A DNA stretch of 64,000 nucleotides from Geobacter sp. (lineage in GTDB: Bacteria > Desulfobacterota > Desulfuromonadia > Geobacterales > Geobacteraceae). Positions within the stretch are counted from its first letter, which is position 1. Each line of letters opens with the position of its first letter. The notes beneath the pieces are model-generated. The model was not told where the DNA came from, searched no databases, and saw only the letters and a program-made list of their open reading frames with translations. The stretch is from the NCBI GenBank assembly GCA_016177775.1, contig JACOUQ010000013.1, forward strand, positions 62,001 through 126,000. Reading direction: 5' to 3'. Shown here piece by piece: positions 1-11,588 of the stretch. The position numbers were made by a program, and so were the translations under genes.

Positions 1-60
1 CTGGAGGTCAGTTTTCGCTTCGAGAGCGAAGGGTCGAAGATTATCTATCTGACCAATTAG
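1..60 (+). CDS. 3' end of a truncated gene, possibly a GHMP (HddA-type) sugar kinase
   Basis: Nineteen codons followed by TAG at 58-60 are open from the first base of the window; the peptide ends in SEGSKIIYLTN. The rest lies outside. A C-terminal strand of this kind fits GHMP-type heptose kinases, and the next gene is HddC-like, the usual partner of HddA. The family call rests mainly on that neighbour and is inference. Confidence 0.45.
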   Translation: MEVSFRFESEGSKIIYLTN

Positions 61-74
61 GGAATCGGGAACCT

Positions 75-3080
<3,006 letters not shown>

Positions 3081-3123
3081 TTTACTAATAAACAGTTAAC
3101 CTGAAAAGGAACAAACAGTAATT

Positions 3124-3945
3124 ATGATAATACAAACATGGTCGGAATTTAAAGACAGGCTGAGACGGAAACTGATTCGTAAGTTAAAAGCTCCTCCCGG
3201 GTATAAATTTTATCCGGCGCCGTCAGTGCTAAAGCAATTCATAGAGGCGCAGTATGGCGATGAAATCATTAAAATAGAAGCTGATTATAAAACACCTCTT
3301 TATGAAACAATCGCGGAAATATTTGATTATGATTGTTATCAATTAAAAGACGTTGCATTGACCGGCAATAATTCAATTATTATTGATATAGGGGCTAATA
3401 TCGGAGTTTTTTCGATCTTGATGTCGAAATTGTGCAGTGGAAAGATATTGAGTTACGAGCCGTCTAAGAATAATTGTGAAATGTTCAAGCGTAATATAGA
3501 CATCAACAACGTCAATAATATCGAGATATTCGATTCTGCTGTGGGTACTGTAGATGGAGAGGTAGAAATGTCCATGAACCCTGATGAAAGCGTATCGTGC
3601 AGAATAAAGAACGATGGTGGAAATTCTTCCGATGGTGAGGCAAGTTTCCGGGTAAATTCTGTCAGATTCGACTCGATCTTGAAGAAATACTCTGATTTTA
3701 CTGTTGAGTTGATTAAAATAGATTGTGAAGGCGGAGAGTACGACATAATAGATCAATTGACTGGCGACAACTCCAGGAATATCAGAAATATAACCTTCGA
3801 AGTGCACGATGCTGGTGCTCACCGCAATGTGCAATCTATTTCAGAAAAACTTGTAACATTGGGATATCAGGTCAAATATAAACTCGACATTTTTGGGAGA
3901 TCGGGACTGCATCATTTGCTGGCAACTAAGAATTCATTTGAATAA
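3124..3945 (+). CDS. FkbM-family SAM-dependent methyltransferase
   Basis: A 273-residue class I methyltransferase of the FkbM type, which usually O-methylates sugars or polyketides. IIDIGANIGVFS near residue 82 is the SAM-binding glycine loop, SYEPSKNN the acidic strand-2 motif, and LIKIDCEGGEYDII near residue 200 the FkbM signature strand. AAGGA lies about 11 bases before the ATG. The gene is markedly AT-rich (many ATA, AAT and AAA codons), in contrast to the GC-rich genes on both sides, and continues the AT-rich tract that starts inside the flippase gene. It probably decorates a sugar of the surface polysaccharide. Confidence 0.82.
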   Translation: MIIQTWSEFKDRLRRKLIRKLKAPPGYKFYPAPSVLKQFIEAQYGDEIIKIEADYKTPLYETIAEIFDYDCYQLKDVALTGNNSIIIDIGANIGVFSILMSKLCSGKILSYEPSKNNCEMFKRNIDINNVNNIEIFDSAVGTVDGEVEMSMNPDESVSCRIKNDGGNSSDGEASFRVNSVRFDSILKKYSDFTVELIKIDCEGGEYDIIDQLTGDNSRNIRNITFEVHDAGAHRNVQSISEKLVTLGYQVKYKLDIFGRSGLHHLLATKNSFE

Positions 3946-3969
3946 TATCTTGATTGAAGGCTATGCGTT

Positions 3970-4686
3970 GTGATGACAAAGGAGCCGTTGATTTACATGA
4001 TAAATCCATTGATTTCATGTTATAAGGAGTTGAGGAAGAGCGCCAGAGTATTAGATGTAGGTTCCTTCGGCTTCAGGCAATATGCGTTGGCTAACGATAT
4101 CGGGCTAACCGGGCTCCGTCATCATGGTGTAGACTACTGTGAACCGGCCGGCCCCGTTCCCGAGAATTTCGTTTTCAAAGCGGCCGACCTCAACCGCCAA
4201 CCGATACCGTTTGAAGATGACATGTTTGAGCTTGTGGTGGTCAGTCATGTAATTGAACATATCTCCAGCCCTGTTGAGTTTTTCGGTGAGTGTGTCAGGG
4301 TCTGCAAGCCGGGCGGCCTCTTATATGTTGAAGCTCCATCGGAGTTTTCGCTGCTATTGCCGGGCATGCCTTTTGAACATGAAAAATTCTGCTCACTTTC
4401 CTTTTTCGACGATCCTACACACTTGTCGCGTCCTTGGACCCCGCAGGCTTTTTACCGACTGAGCAAATACTACTCATGCGACCCGCTGAAAGCAGGTCGC
4501 CTTTATGGGCCAAGGAAAGTGCGGTGGCTTTTCCCGTATTTTCTCATAAAAGCTTTACTCAAAAGAGATGCTAGGTCGTTGCAGAACTGCTGCTGGGAGG
4601 CCCTGGGCTGGAGGTCGTTCCTGGTTGCGAGGAAACCCCTCGACAGCTTGGGGAAGCCCAGTTTCCGTTACTACATCCCGGAGTAA
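3970..4686 (+). CDS. Class I SAM-dependent methyltransferase
   Basis: A 238-residue (237 from ATG 3973) Methyltransf_11-type protein. VLDVGSFGFRQ near residue 28 is a slightly degenerate SAM loop, and VVVSHVIEHI with VCKPGGLLYVEAPS are the typical strand-4 and strand-5 motifs. Two adjacent in-frame starts exist (GTG 3970, ATG 3973) and no clear ribosome-binding site separates them. Composition is intermediate between the AT-rich patch upstream and the GC-rich genes downstream. The position between FkbM and a GT4 gene suggests methylation of a glycan or lipid-linked intermediate; the acceptor is unknown. Confidence 0.75.
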   Translation: MMTKEPLIYMINPLISCYKELRKSARVLDVGSFGFRQYALANDIGLTGLRHHGVDYCEPAGPVPENFVFKAADLNRQPIPFEDDMFELVVVSHVIEHISSPVEFFGECVRVCKPGGLLYVEAPSEFSLLLPGMPFEHEKFCSLSFFDDPTHLSRPWTPQAFYRLSKYYSCDPLKAGRLYGPRKVRWLFPYFLIKALLKRDARSLQNCCWEALGWRSFLVARKPLDSLGKPSFRYYIPE

Positions 4687-4703
4687 ATTGAAAAGGCGCA
4701 TGC

Positions 4704-5912
4704 ATGAAACTCCACATTATCGAGAGTACGCTTACCAGCAAGAGTGGCCACGAATTCGAGTATGCCAAGTCGGTCTATGACGAGTGGGTGGCGCGGGGCC
4801 ATGAAGCGCGGGTCTACAGCAATATCGGCACCGAGCGGGAGATTGTGGACACGCTCCGGGCGATCCCGCTTTTTCCCAGGGCGAACTACAATTCGCCCAT
4901 GGTTCGGAGCAAAAATCCCATCTTGCAGTTTGTGGTAAACAATTTCTACTATTTCCGGGCGTTGCGGCAGGTGGATAAGCACTCCCTCGCTTCCGACGAT
5001 ATACTGCTGTTCCCGACACTTACCCACTTCCAATTGCTCGGCATCTTTGCCTGGTATCTGCTGCTTCCCGTTGCCAGGCGCCCGCTGATGGTTCTTATCC
5101 TCAGGTTCACCAACATCGAGTTTGTCCCACAGCGCCGTCTCACCAAGCACAGCTACTTTTACCGTTTCGTATTCAGGCTCTTTTCCGGCCTGCTTGATGA
5201 CAAGCGGGTCGTGCTGACCACGGACAGCGACGTTCTGGCACAGGAGTACCAGGAGCTTTCAGGCAAGCCGGTAACCGTCCTGCCGATCCCGCATATGCCC
5301 AGGCTCTGCACCATCGGCAACAGTGGCGATGCCAGCGCCGGCGCCGGGTCGATCCCGACCATCGTATACATAGGCGTGGTCCGCGAGGAGAAGGGGTTCC
5401 ATCTCTTGCCGGCGGCAATCGGCGCGGTGCTCGGCAAGAGCCGGGTGAAATTCGTGATCCAGTCGCCGCTCAAAGCGGACTGCCCCGAAGCCATGAAAAA
5501 GGTGAGGGAGCAGCTGGACGGCTTCGGTCCCGACGTGCTCGTGGTCGACAGGGTACTGGACACGGACGAGTACTATGCAATGATCGCGGGGGCCGACGCG
5601 GTGCTGATACCGTACGAGCCGGGGCCGTATTACGGCAGGACATCCGGGATTTTTTGCGAGGCCCTGGCCCTCGGCAGGCCGGTTATCGTGACGGACGGCA
5701 CCTGGATGGCGCAGCAACTGCGAAAATCCGCCGCCGGCGTGGTCTTTGCCGATTACACTCCGGCAGGGCTCGCCTCGGCAATAGAAGAGTATCTGGAGGA
5801 CAGGCCCGCCATCGAGGCGCGGGCGCGGCATGCCCAAGAGGGATGGAACGAGTTCCACAGTCCCCGGACCTATGTCGATATGCTCCTGGCAATGCGTTCG
5901 CAAAAACCATAG
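4704..5912 (+). CDS. Glycosyltransferase family 4 (GT-B fold)
   Basis: A 402-residue cytoplasmic or membrane-associated glycosyltransferase. The N-terminal half begins with a Rossmann strand and a glycine/His loop (TSKSGHEFEY). The C-terminal half has IVYIGVVREEKG near residue 216 and the nucleotide-sugar signature GIFCEALALGRPVIVTD near residue 315, where the Glu corresponds to the EX7E motif (here E-A-L-A-L-G-R-P). It probably adds one sugar from an NDP donor to the growing repeat unit. It starts 17 bases after the methyltransferase stop. The donor and linkage cannot be inferred. Confidence 0.78.
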   Translation: MKLHIIESTLTSKSGHEFEYAKSVYDEWVARGHEARVYSNIGTEREIVDTLRAIPLFPRANYNSPMVRSKNPILQFVVNNFYYFRALRQVDKHSLASDDILLFPTLTHFQLLGIFAWYLLLPVARRPLMVLILRFTNIEFVPQRRLTKHSYFYRFVFRLFSGLLDDKRVVLTTDSDVLAQEYQELSGKPVTVLPIPHMPRLCTIGNSGDASAGAGSIPTIVYIGVVREEKGFHLLPAAIGAVLGKSRVKFVIQSPLKADCPEAMKKVREQLDGFGPDVLVVDRVLDTDEYYAMIAGADAVLIPYEPGPYYGRTSGIFCEALALGRPVIVTDGTWMAQQLRKSAAGVVFADYTPAGLASAIEEYLEDRPAIEARARHAQEGWNEFHSPRTYVDMLLAMRSQKP

Positions 5913-5948
5913 ATAAAGGGAATTTCATATTCAGAAAAGAGGAAGCGG

Positions 5949-6920
5949 ATGGTGAACCAGAAAAAACATGGCTATTCACGGATTGTCGTAACCGGCGCTA
6001 CGGGTTTCCTCGGCCGGCACTTGATGCCTATACTGGAAAATCGCTACGGGAAGGACCGCGTGATTGGCCTCTCCAGCAAGGACTATGATTTGATGGACCC
6101 GGTCCGGCACCAGCAGATGTTCCGGGAACTTAAGCCAGAGGTGCTGGTGCACCTCGCCGCCTATTCGGGGGGGATCGGCGCGAACCGTGACTACCCCGCC
6201 GATTTCTTCAACCGCAACATCCTCCTGACCACCTACGGGTTCCACTTCGCGGCGGAGTTCGGGGTGAAGAAGATGATCTACCCCATGGGGGGGTGCTCCT
6301 ACCCCGCCCGGGCGACTTCGCCCATTGACGAGAGCCAGATGTGGGACGGTTATCCGCAACCCGAAAGCGCAGGGTATTCCGTTGCCAAAAAAACCGGGAT
6401 CGTGGCTAGCGCCTCCTATCGCAAGCAGCATGGCCTGAATTCGGTGGTGGTTATACCGGGCAACATGTACGGCGAGTTCGACAACTTCCGGGAAAACGAG
6501 TCCCACGTGGTTCCGGCTATGATTCGCCGCTATTACGAGGCTGGGTTGAACGGCCTGTCGGAGATCACCATGTGGGGAAGCGGGACCCCGGTGCGGGACT
6601 TCGTCTATGCCGGTGATGTGGCGGCGCTTTTCCCGTACTTCATCGAGGAGTACGATTCCAGCGAGCCGGTCAATATCTCTTCGGGGACGACGACCTCCAT
6701 CAGGGAGTTGGCGGACATCATAAAGGAGCTCACCGGCTTTGCGGGCGAGATCCGCTGGGATACGACCAAGCCGGATGGTCAGATGGTGAAGATATTCTCG
6801 GTGGAGAAGCTGAATAGCCTGGGACTTTCCTGCCCTACCCAGCTGCGGGAGGGGTTGCGAAAGACAATCGCCTGGTTCGCCGCTCATTATGCGGAGAGAA
6901 CCGATGGAATACGTTTATAG
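5949..6920 (+). CDS. GDP-L-fucose synthase-like epimerase/reductase (Fcl/WcaG family)
   Basis: A 323-residue extended SDR. VTGATGFLGRHL near residue 12 is the NADP loop, YSGGIGANRD matches the GGI.AN segment of GDP-fucose synthases, and YSVAKK contains the YxxxK pair. The two family-specific catalytic residues appear kept: a Cys in MGGCSYP (GSSCIYP in Fcl) and a His in ESHVVPAMIRR. VRDFVYAGDV near residue 217 is the sugar-binding strand. It should convert a GDP-4-keto-6-deoxy sugar by epimerisation and reduction. The partner dehydratase is plausibly the GMD-like gene at 10559. The product could be GDP-fucose or a GDP-6-deoxyheptose, given the HddC-like gene upstream. Confidence 0.75.
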   Translation: MVNQKKHGYSRIVVTGATGFLGRHLMPILENRYGKDRVIGLSSKDYDLMDPVRHQQMFRELKPEVLVHLAAYSGGIGANRDYPADFFNRNILLTTYGFHFAAEFGVKKMIYPMGGCSYPARATSPIDESQMWDGYPQPESAGYSVAKKTGIVASASYRKQHGLNSVVVIPGNMYGEFDNFRENESHVVPAMIRRYYEAGLNGLSEITMWGSGTPVRDFVYAGDVAALFPYFIEEYDSSEPVNISSGTTTSIRELADIIKELTGFAGEIRWDTTKPDGQMVKIFSVEKLNSLGLSCPTQLREGLRKTIAWFAAHYAERTDGIRL

Positions 6921-6932
6921 CCGGGGGCGGCA

Positions 6933-7733
6933 ATGATCTTCATCATGGGTGGAAACGGCTTCGTAGGCAGCGCCTTCGTGAGACTTTGCCGGCGGAGCGG
7001 CATTCCGTACGCAATCATCGATCGGCAGAATTATCAAAGTTTTGTGGGGCGGACCTGCGACATTTTTATCAACGCCAACGGCAATTCGAAGAAATTCCTC
7101 TCGGACAAAGAGCCGCTGACCGACTTCGACGCGTCGATCAGGACAGTTTGTGCTTCGTTGCATGATTTCAGATACGGCAAGTACATTCTGTGCTCGTCAT
7201 GCGACGTGTATCCGGATGTTGCCGATCCAGCACGAAATCGGGAAGATGCCGCCATTGAGTCGAAGAGGCTGAGCCGGTACGGGTTTCACAAGTACGTTGC
7301 CGAGCAGTTTGTCCGCTACGAGGCCGACAACCATCTAATTTTCAGGTGCGGCGGTTTTGTGGGACCAGGCATGAAAAAAAATGCCATCTTCGACATACTC
7401 AGTGGCGGACCTCTCTGGCTCGACCCCGAGAGCGAGTTGCAGTTCATCCATACCGACAGAGCGGCGGATATTGTCTGGCAGCTAATTGGGCAGGGAGTGA
7501 CCAACGAAACACTCAATCTGTGCGGCAAAGGTCTGATCAAGCTTGCCTCGGTCATTGACAAGGTGGGACATCCGGTGACGGTGAACGATGGGAGCCCGCG
7601 GGTCACCTACCACATCAGTACGGAAAAAATCGAGAAATACGTGGAGATTCCGCCAACCCGCGAGACGGTCACGGCATTTGTCGAGGCGCGCCAGGATGAA
7701 AGTCGGGCAGGCGACGACAGCAGCGTCGGATAG
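6933..7733 (+). CDS. NAD-dependent epimerase/dehydratase, RmlD/SDR type
   Basis: A 266-residue SDR shorter than most sugar epimerases. The N-terminal loop is IMGGNGFVGSAF (GxxGxxG), and YGFHKYVAEQF near residue 111 holds the YxxxK pair. CSSCDVYPD precedes it as the Ser/Thr strand, and FIHTDRAADIVW follows near residue 172. It is probably a nucleotide-sugar reductase or epimerase acting with the Fcl-like enzyme 12 bases upstream. The last 15 residues are hydrophilic and unlike the fold, so the true product may be trimmed by a few residues. The substrate is unknown. Confidence 0.7.
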   Translation: MIFIMGGNGFVGSAFVRLCRRSGIPYAIIDRQNYQSFVGRTCDIFINANGNSKKFLSDKEPLTDFDASIRTVCASLHDFRYGKYILCSSCDVYPDVADPARNREDAAIESKRLSRYGFHKYVAEQFVRYEADNHLIFRCGGFVGPGMKKNAIFDILSGGPLWLDPESELQFIHTDRAADIVWQLIGQGVTNETLNLCGKGLIKLASVIDKVGHPVTVNDGSPRVTYHISTEKIEKYVEIPPTRETVTAFVEARQDESRAGDDSSVG

Positions 7734-7738
7734 CCATT

Positions 7739-8887
7739 ATGCAGGATAATACAAAAAAATATCTTGTGCCGGGCAAGCGATATTATGTCGTCAGGGCTAT
7801 AGACGGCATCCTGAGCCTGCTGATAAGGATCAGGCCTGATGCCGCAATCGGTATCCCCAGGAAAATACTCATTTGCGACATTGCCCACCTGGGTGACGTG
7901 GTCATAGCTACCTCGGTGATCCCCGTACTGAAAAATCTCTTCCCGGATGCCAGGCTGGGATTTCTTGTCGGCAGCTGGTCGAAATGCGTCATCGAGGGAC
8001 ATCCGCACATATCGTGGATTCATACGCTGGATCATCCCAAGCTCAACAGGTCTCCCGTATCGCGGATCGAGAAGTTCCGCAGGTACGCAAACCAGCGCCG
8101 CAAGGCTTTGGCGGAGATCAAGGCGGTCGGTTATGACGTTGCTGTCGAATTGCTGCCGTATTTCGCAAACACCATACCGTTGCTCTGGCAGGCAGGCATC
8201 CCTGTCCGGGTCGGTTATACAAGTGGGGGGTACGGTTCCCTGCTCACGCATCCCCTGGATTGGGTCACCGACAACCGGCACATTGCTGAAAACCATTTCG
8301 ATCTGTTAAGATTCCTGGGGGCAAGCGACGAACGCCACAAGGCCCTGCTGCATTATGACTTGCCGCAGAATTACTGCGAAAGCGCCGCTGACGCGCCGGT
8401 AGGGGGAAAATACCTCGTGGTGCACATGGGGTCCGGTGCGGAGAGCAAGAACTGGCTTGCTGAAAAATGGAGGCAGCTGGTAATAAGGCTGGTGGAAGAA
8501 GGCAACACGGTGGTCTTCACCGGAAGCAGCCAGAAAGAAGACGCAGAAATTCAACGGGTAAGCGAAGGTGTTACTAATTGCGTCAATCTGTGCGGTAAGC
8601 TCAACTGGCCACAGTTTGTCGACGTCATCCGCCATGCCGGCATTCTGATCAGTGTGGACACTGTGGCCGGGCATCTGGCTGCGGCCTTCGACAAAAAGGC
8701 CGTGGTAATCTTTAACGGTGTCAACAATATCTCCCAGTGGAGACCTTATGGCGAACAGATACGGGTGGTGACTTGCGTTGCTGATTGTTCTCCCTGCTAT
8801 CTGCCGAGGGGATGCATGCCGATGAGTTGCATCAGGAATGTGGAAGTTGATGAGGTTTTCGACCAGTATTTGCAATTGAAAAACTGA
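7739..8887 (+). CDS. Glycosyltransferase family 9 (heptosyltransferase-like)
   Basis: A 382-residue GT9 protein, the family of ADP-heptose:LPS heptosyltransferases. ILICDIAHLGDVVIAT near residue 42 is the typical N-terminal motif, with the Asp of the catalytic strand. VVHMGSGAESKNW near residue 229 is the donor-binding loop, and SVDTVAGHLAAA near residue 305 is the C-terminal signature. It starts five bases after the previous stop. A second GT9 gene lies at 13607. It probably transfers heptose or a related sugar in the LPS core or the repeat unit; ADP-heptose as donor is an assumption based on the family. Confidence 0.8.
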   Translation: MQDNTKKYLVPGKRYYVVRAIDGILSLLIRIRPDAAIGIPRKILICDIAHLGDVVIATSVIPVLKNLFPDARLGFLVGSWSKCVIEGHPHISWIHTLDHPKLNRSPVSRIEKFRRYANQRRKALAEIKAVGYDVAVELLPYFANTIPLLWQAGIPVRVGYTSGGYGSLLTHPLDWVTDNRHIAENHFDLLRFLGASDERHKALLHYDLPQNYCESAADAPVGGKYLVVHMGSGAESKNWLAEKWRQLVIRLVEEGNTVVFTGSSQKEDAEIQRVSEGVTNCVNLCGKLNWPQFVDVIRHAGILISVDTVAGHLAAAFDKKAVVIFNGVNNISQWRPYGEQIRVVTCVADCSPCYLPRGCMPMSCIRNVEVDEVFDQYLQLKN

Positions 8888-8942
8888 TCCTTGACCGAGC
8901 GAGGCTGGGACGGGTTTTAGGGTGCATCATGGAGATCGTAAG

Positions 8943-10481
8943 ATGAAGGTTGTTCTGATATCAACCGACGAAAACAGGGTCGGCATGGGGGTGAAAACGC
9001 TTTCGGCCTGCCTGTTGAGTCACGGTTTTGAAACATCAATCGTGCTTATGTCAACTTCTGATGAGAATTACCTCAATTTTGCCTGGGACGATCTCCTGTT
9101 GCTATGCCGGGATGCCGGATTGGTTGCAATATCCTGCATGACCCATGGCATGAACAAGGCCGTTGAAGTTAAGGACAATCTAGCGGGACGGATTGCCGCG
9201 CCTGTCATAATCGGCGGCATCCATGCGTCGCTCGATCCCGAGAGCGCGATCCGCTCGTTCCCGCTGGTTTGCCACGGCGAGGGAGAGGATCTCATTGTTG
9301 AGCTTGCCCGACGGCTTGAGAATTATGAGCCCATAGACGATATTCCCGGCCTGTGGCTAAACAGGGATGGCGCCATAATCAGGAACACCCCGGTCCCTTT
9401 GTCGAAGGATCTTAACGATTACCCGTTTCCGGATTACGACATAACCCGTCTTTATGTGCTCGAAGCAGGGGGGCTGGTCCCCGCGCGCCCAATTCCCCTG
9501 CACATGAGCATCGATGATTTCGTGGTGCTCGGCTCACGGGGCTGTCCCCATCATTGCACCTATTGCTGCAGCAGGAAAATCAAGCATGAATTCCCCTGGC
9601 GAAGCAAGGTCGTTCACTACACGACGGATTATCTGATAGAGAACCTTAAGGCCGTAAGAAAAGAGTATCCAGAGGTCAAAAGCTTCTGGATAGAAGATGA
9701 TACATTCTTTGCAAAAAGCCTCGACGAAATCAGAATATTCACAGAACGTTACAAAAACGAGGTCGCGTTACCCTTCCAGGTTCTCATATCTCCATGGACC
9801 TACAAGAAGGAAAAACTGGATCTGCTGGTGGGAGTAGGGATGACCAAGCTCATCATGGGGATTCAGAGCGGCAGCGAACGGGTGAACTATGATGTTTATG
9901 ACAGAAAGATTGCCAACAAGAAGACCCTGGAGATCGCCCACTCGCTGCATGAGTATTCAGCGCTGAACATTTGCTACGACTTCATAGGGATGAATCCTTT
10001 TGAAGAGGCAGACGATCTGATTAATACCATAGAATTCATAAAATCGCTTCCTCAGCCGTACGTGATTTACAACAACAATCTCGCCTTCTATCCCGGAACG
10101 GTGCTTCATGAAAAGGCGATGGCATCCGGCATTGATGTCGCTATGCGAGTCAAGCATTCTGACCCGCGGGTCGGCTTCAATATCATCATCAGGGAAAATC
10201 TCAGCCATAAATTCTTTCACCTGCTTTTGCTTCTGATGGGGGGGAGAGTCACGGCCTTCAGGTTCGGGTGCGTACCAAGGTTTTTGGTCGCCGCTCCCTT
10301 GCTGCGCTTCTATTATATTGTCGAAAAAAGAGACCCGAAGATCATGAACGGAGCAGCTGTGCTGGTCGCCTTCGTTCTGTACCACTGGCAATGGAAAAAG
10401 TTGGTAAAAAAGGTTCTGGGACCAAAAACCGTCACCAAAATCAGGCATCTTGTGTTCAAGGTTACCAAGAAGTCGGTTTAA
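8943..10481 (+). CDS. Cobalamin-binding radical SAM enzyme
   Basis: A 512-residue protein with the B12-binding/radical SAM architecture. The N-terminal 150 residues form a cobalamin-type Rossmann domain (MGVKTLSACLLSHGFE, then PVIIGGIHASLDPE and VCHGEGEDLIVEL). The radical SAM cluster site is CPHHCTYC (CxxxCxxC) near residue 200, followed by FWIEDDTFF and MGIQSGSERV, both characteristic strands. The C-terminal 100 residues are basic and hydrophobic, perhaps membrane-associated. ATG 8943 is preferred to GTG 8922 because GGAG lies nine bases upstream. Relatives carry out C-methylation or rearrangement at unactivated carbons, so it may modify a sugar or lipid carrier; the reaction is unknown. 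Confidence 0.8.
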   Translation: MKVVLISTDENRVGMGVKTLSACLLSHGFETSIVLMSTSDENYLNFAWDDLLLLCRDAGLVAISCMTHGMNKAVEVKDNLAGRIAAPVIIGGIHASLDPESAIRSFPLVCHGEGEDLIVELARRLENYEPIDDIPGLWLNRDGAIIRNTPVPLSKDLNDYPFPDYDITRLYVLEAGGLVPARPIPLHMSIDDFVVLGSRGCPHHCTYCCSRKIKHEFPWRSKVVHYTTDYLIENLKAVRKEYPEVKSFWIEDDTFFAKSLDEIRIFTERYKNEVALPFQVLISPWTYKKEKLDLLVGVGMTKLIMGIQSGSERVNYDVYDRKIANKKTLEIAHSLHEYSALNICYDFIGMNPFEEADDLINTIEFIKSLPQPYVIYNNNLAFYPGTVLHEKAMASGIDVAMRVKHSDPRVGFNIIIRENLSHKFFHLLLLLMGGRVTAFRFGCVPRFLVAAPLLRFYYIVEKRDPKIMNGAAVLVAFVLYHWQWKKLVKKVLGPKTVTKIRHLVFKVTKKSV

Positions 10482-10558
10482 CCAAAGCTGTCGAGATCGC
10501 AGAAGACGCCAGAATATGCCTATGGATTGTTCCGAATAACAGTCAAGGACTTGAAAAG

Positions 10559-11557
10559 ATGATTGCTCCAACAGGACAAGCCACGACAAAGAAAGCGCTC
10601 ATAACCGGCATCGCCGGGCAGGACGGCTCCTACCTCGCCGAGCTCCTCCTGGAAAAGGGATACGAGGTCCATGGCATCGTTCGGCGGATCGCCATCGAGG
10701 ACACGGAGCACAAGCTGAAAAACGTCAGTCACCTGCTGGATCGGCTGAAGCTGCACGTGGCATCGCTGGACAACGTCCTGTCGCTGATCAAGACGGTCAG
10801 GGACATCATGCCGGACGAATGCTATCACCTCGCCTCCTCCAGCTTCGTCAGCTATTCCTTCGAGGACGAGATCTCGATCCTGAACAACAACGTGAACAGC
10901 ACCCATTATCTCCTGGCCGCCATCAAGGAGTTCGCACCGGCATGCCGCTTCTACTTCGCCGGCACGAGCGAGATGTTCGGAAACGTGGAACAGGAACCGC
11001 AGGACGAGGCTACCCCTTTTAATCCCCGCTCCATATACGGCATATCCAAGGTTGCCGGGTATCACCTGGTGAAGAACTACCGGCAGCAGTACAGCATGTT
11101 CGCGTGCAGCGGGATCCTTTACAACCACGAGTCCCCTCGCCGCGGCTATGAGTTCGTGACCCGCAAGATTGTCTCGTCGGCGGTGCGGATCAAGCTCGGA
11201 CTCCAGCAGGAGGTGTCCCTGGGCAATCTGGATGCGCTGCGCGACTGGGGGTATGCCCCCGACTATGTGAGGGCCATGTGGCTCATGCTCCAGGCGGACC
11301 GGCCGGACGATTACGTGGTCGCTTCCGGCGAAACCCACAGCGTCAGGGAGTTCGTGGCTACCGCCTTCTCCTGTCTCGGCCTCGACTACGAAGGACACGT
11401 GAAGGTGGACCCGAAGTTCTTCCGCCCTGCTGAACAAATAAGGCTCTGCGGGAATCCCAGCAAGATAGAGGAACGCCTCGGCTGGACAAGAACAAGGTCT
11501 CTCTCCGCCATCATCCGCGAGATGGTCGATAGTGAGCTGGCGCTTTACAACAAGTGA
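10559..11557 (+). CDS. GDP-mannose 4,6-dehydratase-like protein (GMD/WcbK family)
   Basis: A 332-residue extended SDR very like GMD. LITGIAGQDGSYLAELLL near residue 14 is the family NADP loop. Also present are FAGTSEMFGNVEQEP with the catalytic Thr-Ser-Glu, YGISK with the YxxxK pair, and NHESPRRGYEFVTRKI, a segment diagnostic for GMD. GNLDALRDWGYAPDYV follows. The segment after RR is shorter than in E. coli GMD, which fits the GMD/DmhA/WcbK subgroup. It should make a GDP-4-keto-6-deoxy sugar from GDP-mannose or GDP-manno-heptose. The open frame extends upstream to 10268 over the radical SAM gene, but ATG 10559 gives the normal N-terminus. Its TGA stop is formed by a heptad repeat. Confidence 0.82.
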   Translation: MIAPTGQATTKKALITGIAGQDGSYLAELLLEKGYEVHGIVRRIAIEDTEHKLKNVSHLLDRLKLHVASLDNVLSLIKTVRDIMPDECYHLASSSFVSYSFEDEISILNNNVNSTHYLLAAIKEFAPACRFYFAGTSEMFGNVEQEPQDEATPFNPRSIYGISKVAGYHLVKNYRQQYSMFACSGILYNHESPRRGYEFVTRKIVSSAVRIKLGLQQEVSLGNLDALRDWGYAPDYVRAMWLMLQADRPDDYVVASGETHSVREFVATAFSCLGLDYEGHVKVDPKFFRPAEQIRLCGNPSKIEERLGWTRTRSLSAIIREMVDSELALYNK

Positions 11558-11588
11558 GACGGGACATGTGAGACGGGACACGGGAATG
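11554..11588 (+). repeat. Heptad tandem array (GTGAGAC/GGGACAN) joining two genes
   Basis: Five consecutive 7-mers can be read: gtgagac, gggacat, gtgagac, gggacac, gggaatg. The first contains the TGA stop of the GMD-like gene (11555-11557), and the last ends with the ATG of the next gene (11586-11588), so the whole intergenic spacer is made of heptads. Confidence 0.75.

Noticed and set aside
3373-3834. Minus-strand open frame of 153 codons opposite FkbM
   Set aside because: It overlaps a clear methyltransferase, and its length is expected from the AT-rich composition without stops in that frame.
10268-10558. Upstream extension of the GMD-like gene
   Set aside because: It overlaps the radical SAM gene in another frame; the normal GMD N-terminus starts at ATG 10559.
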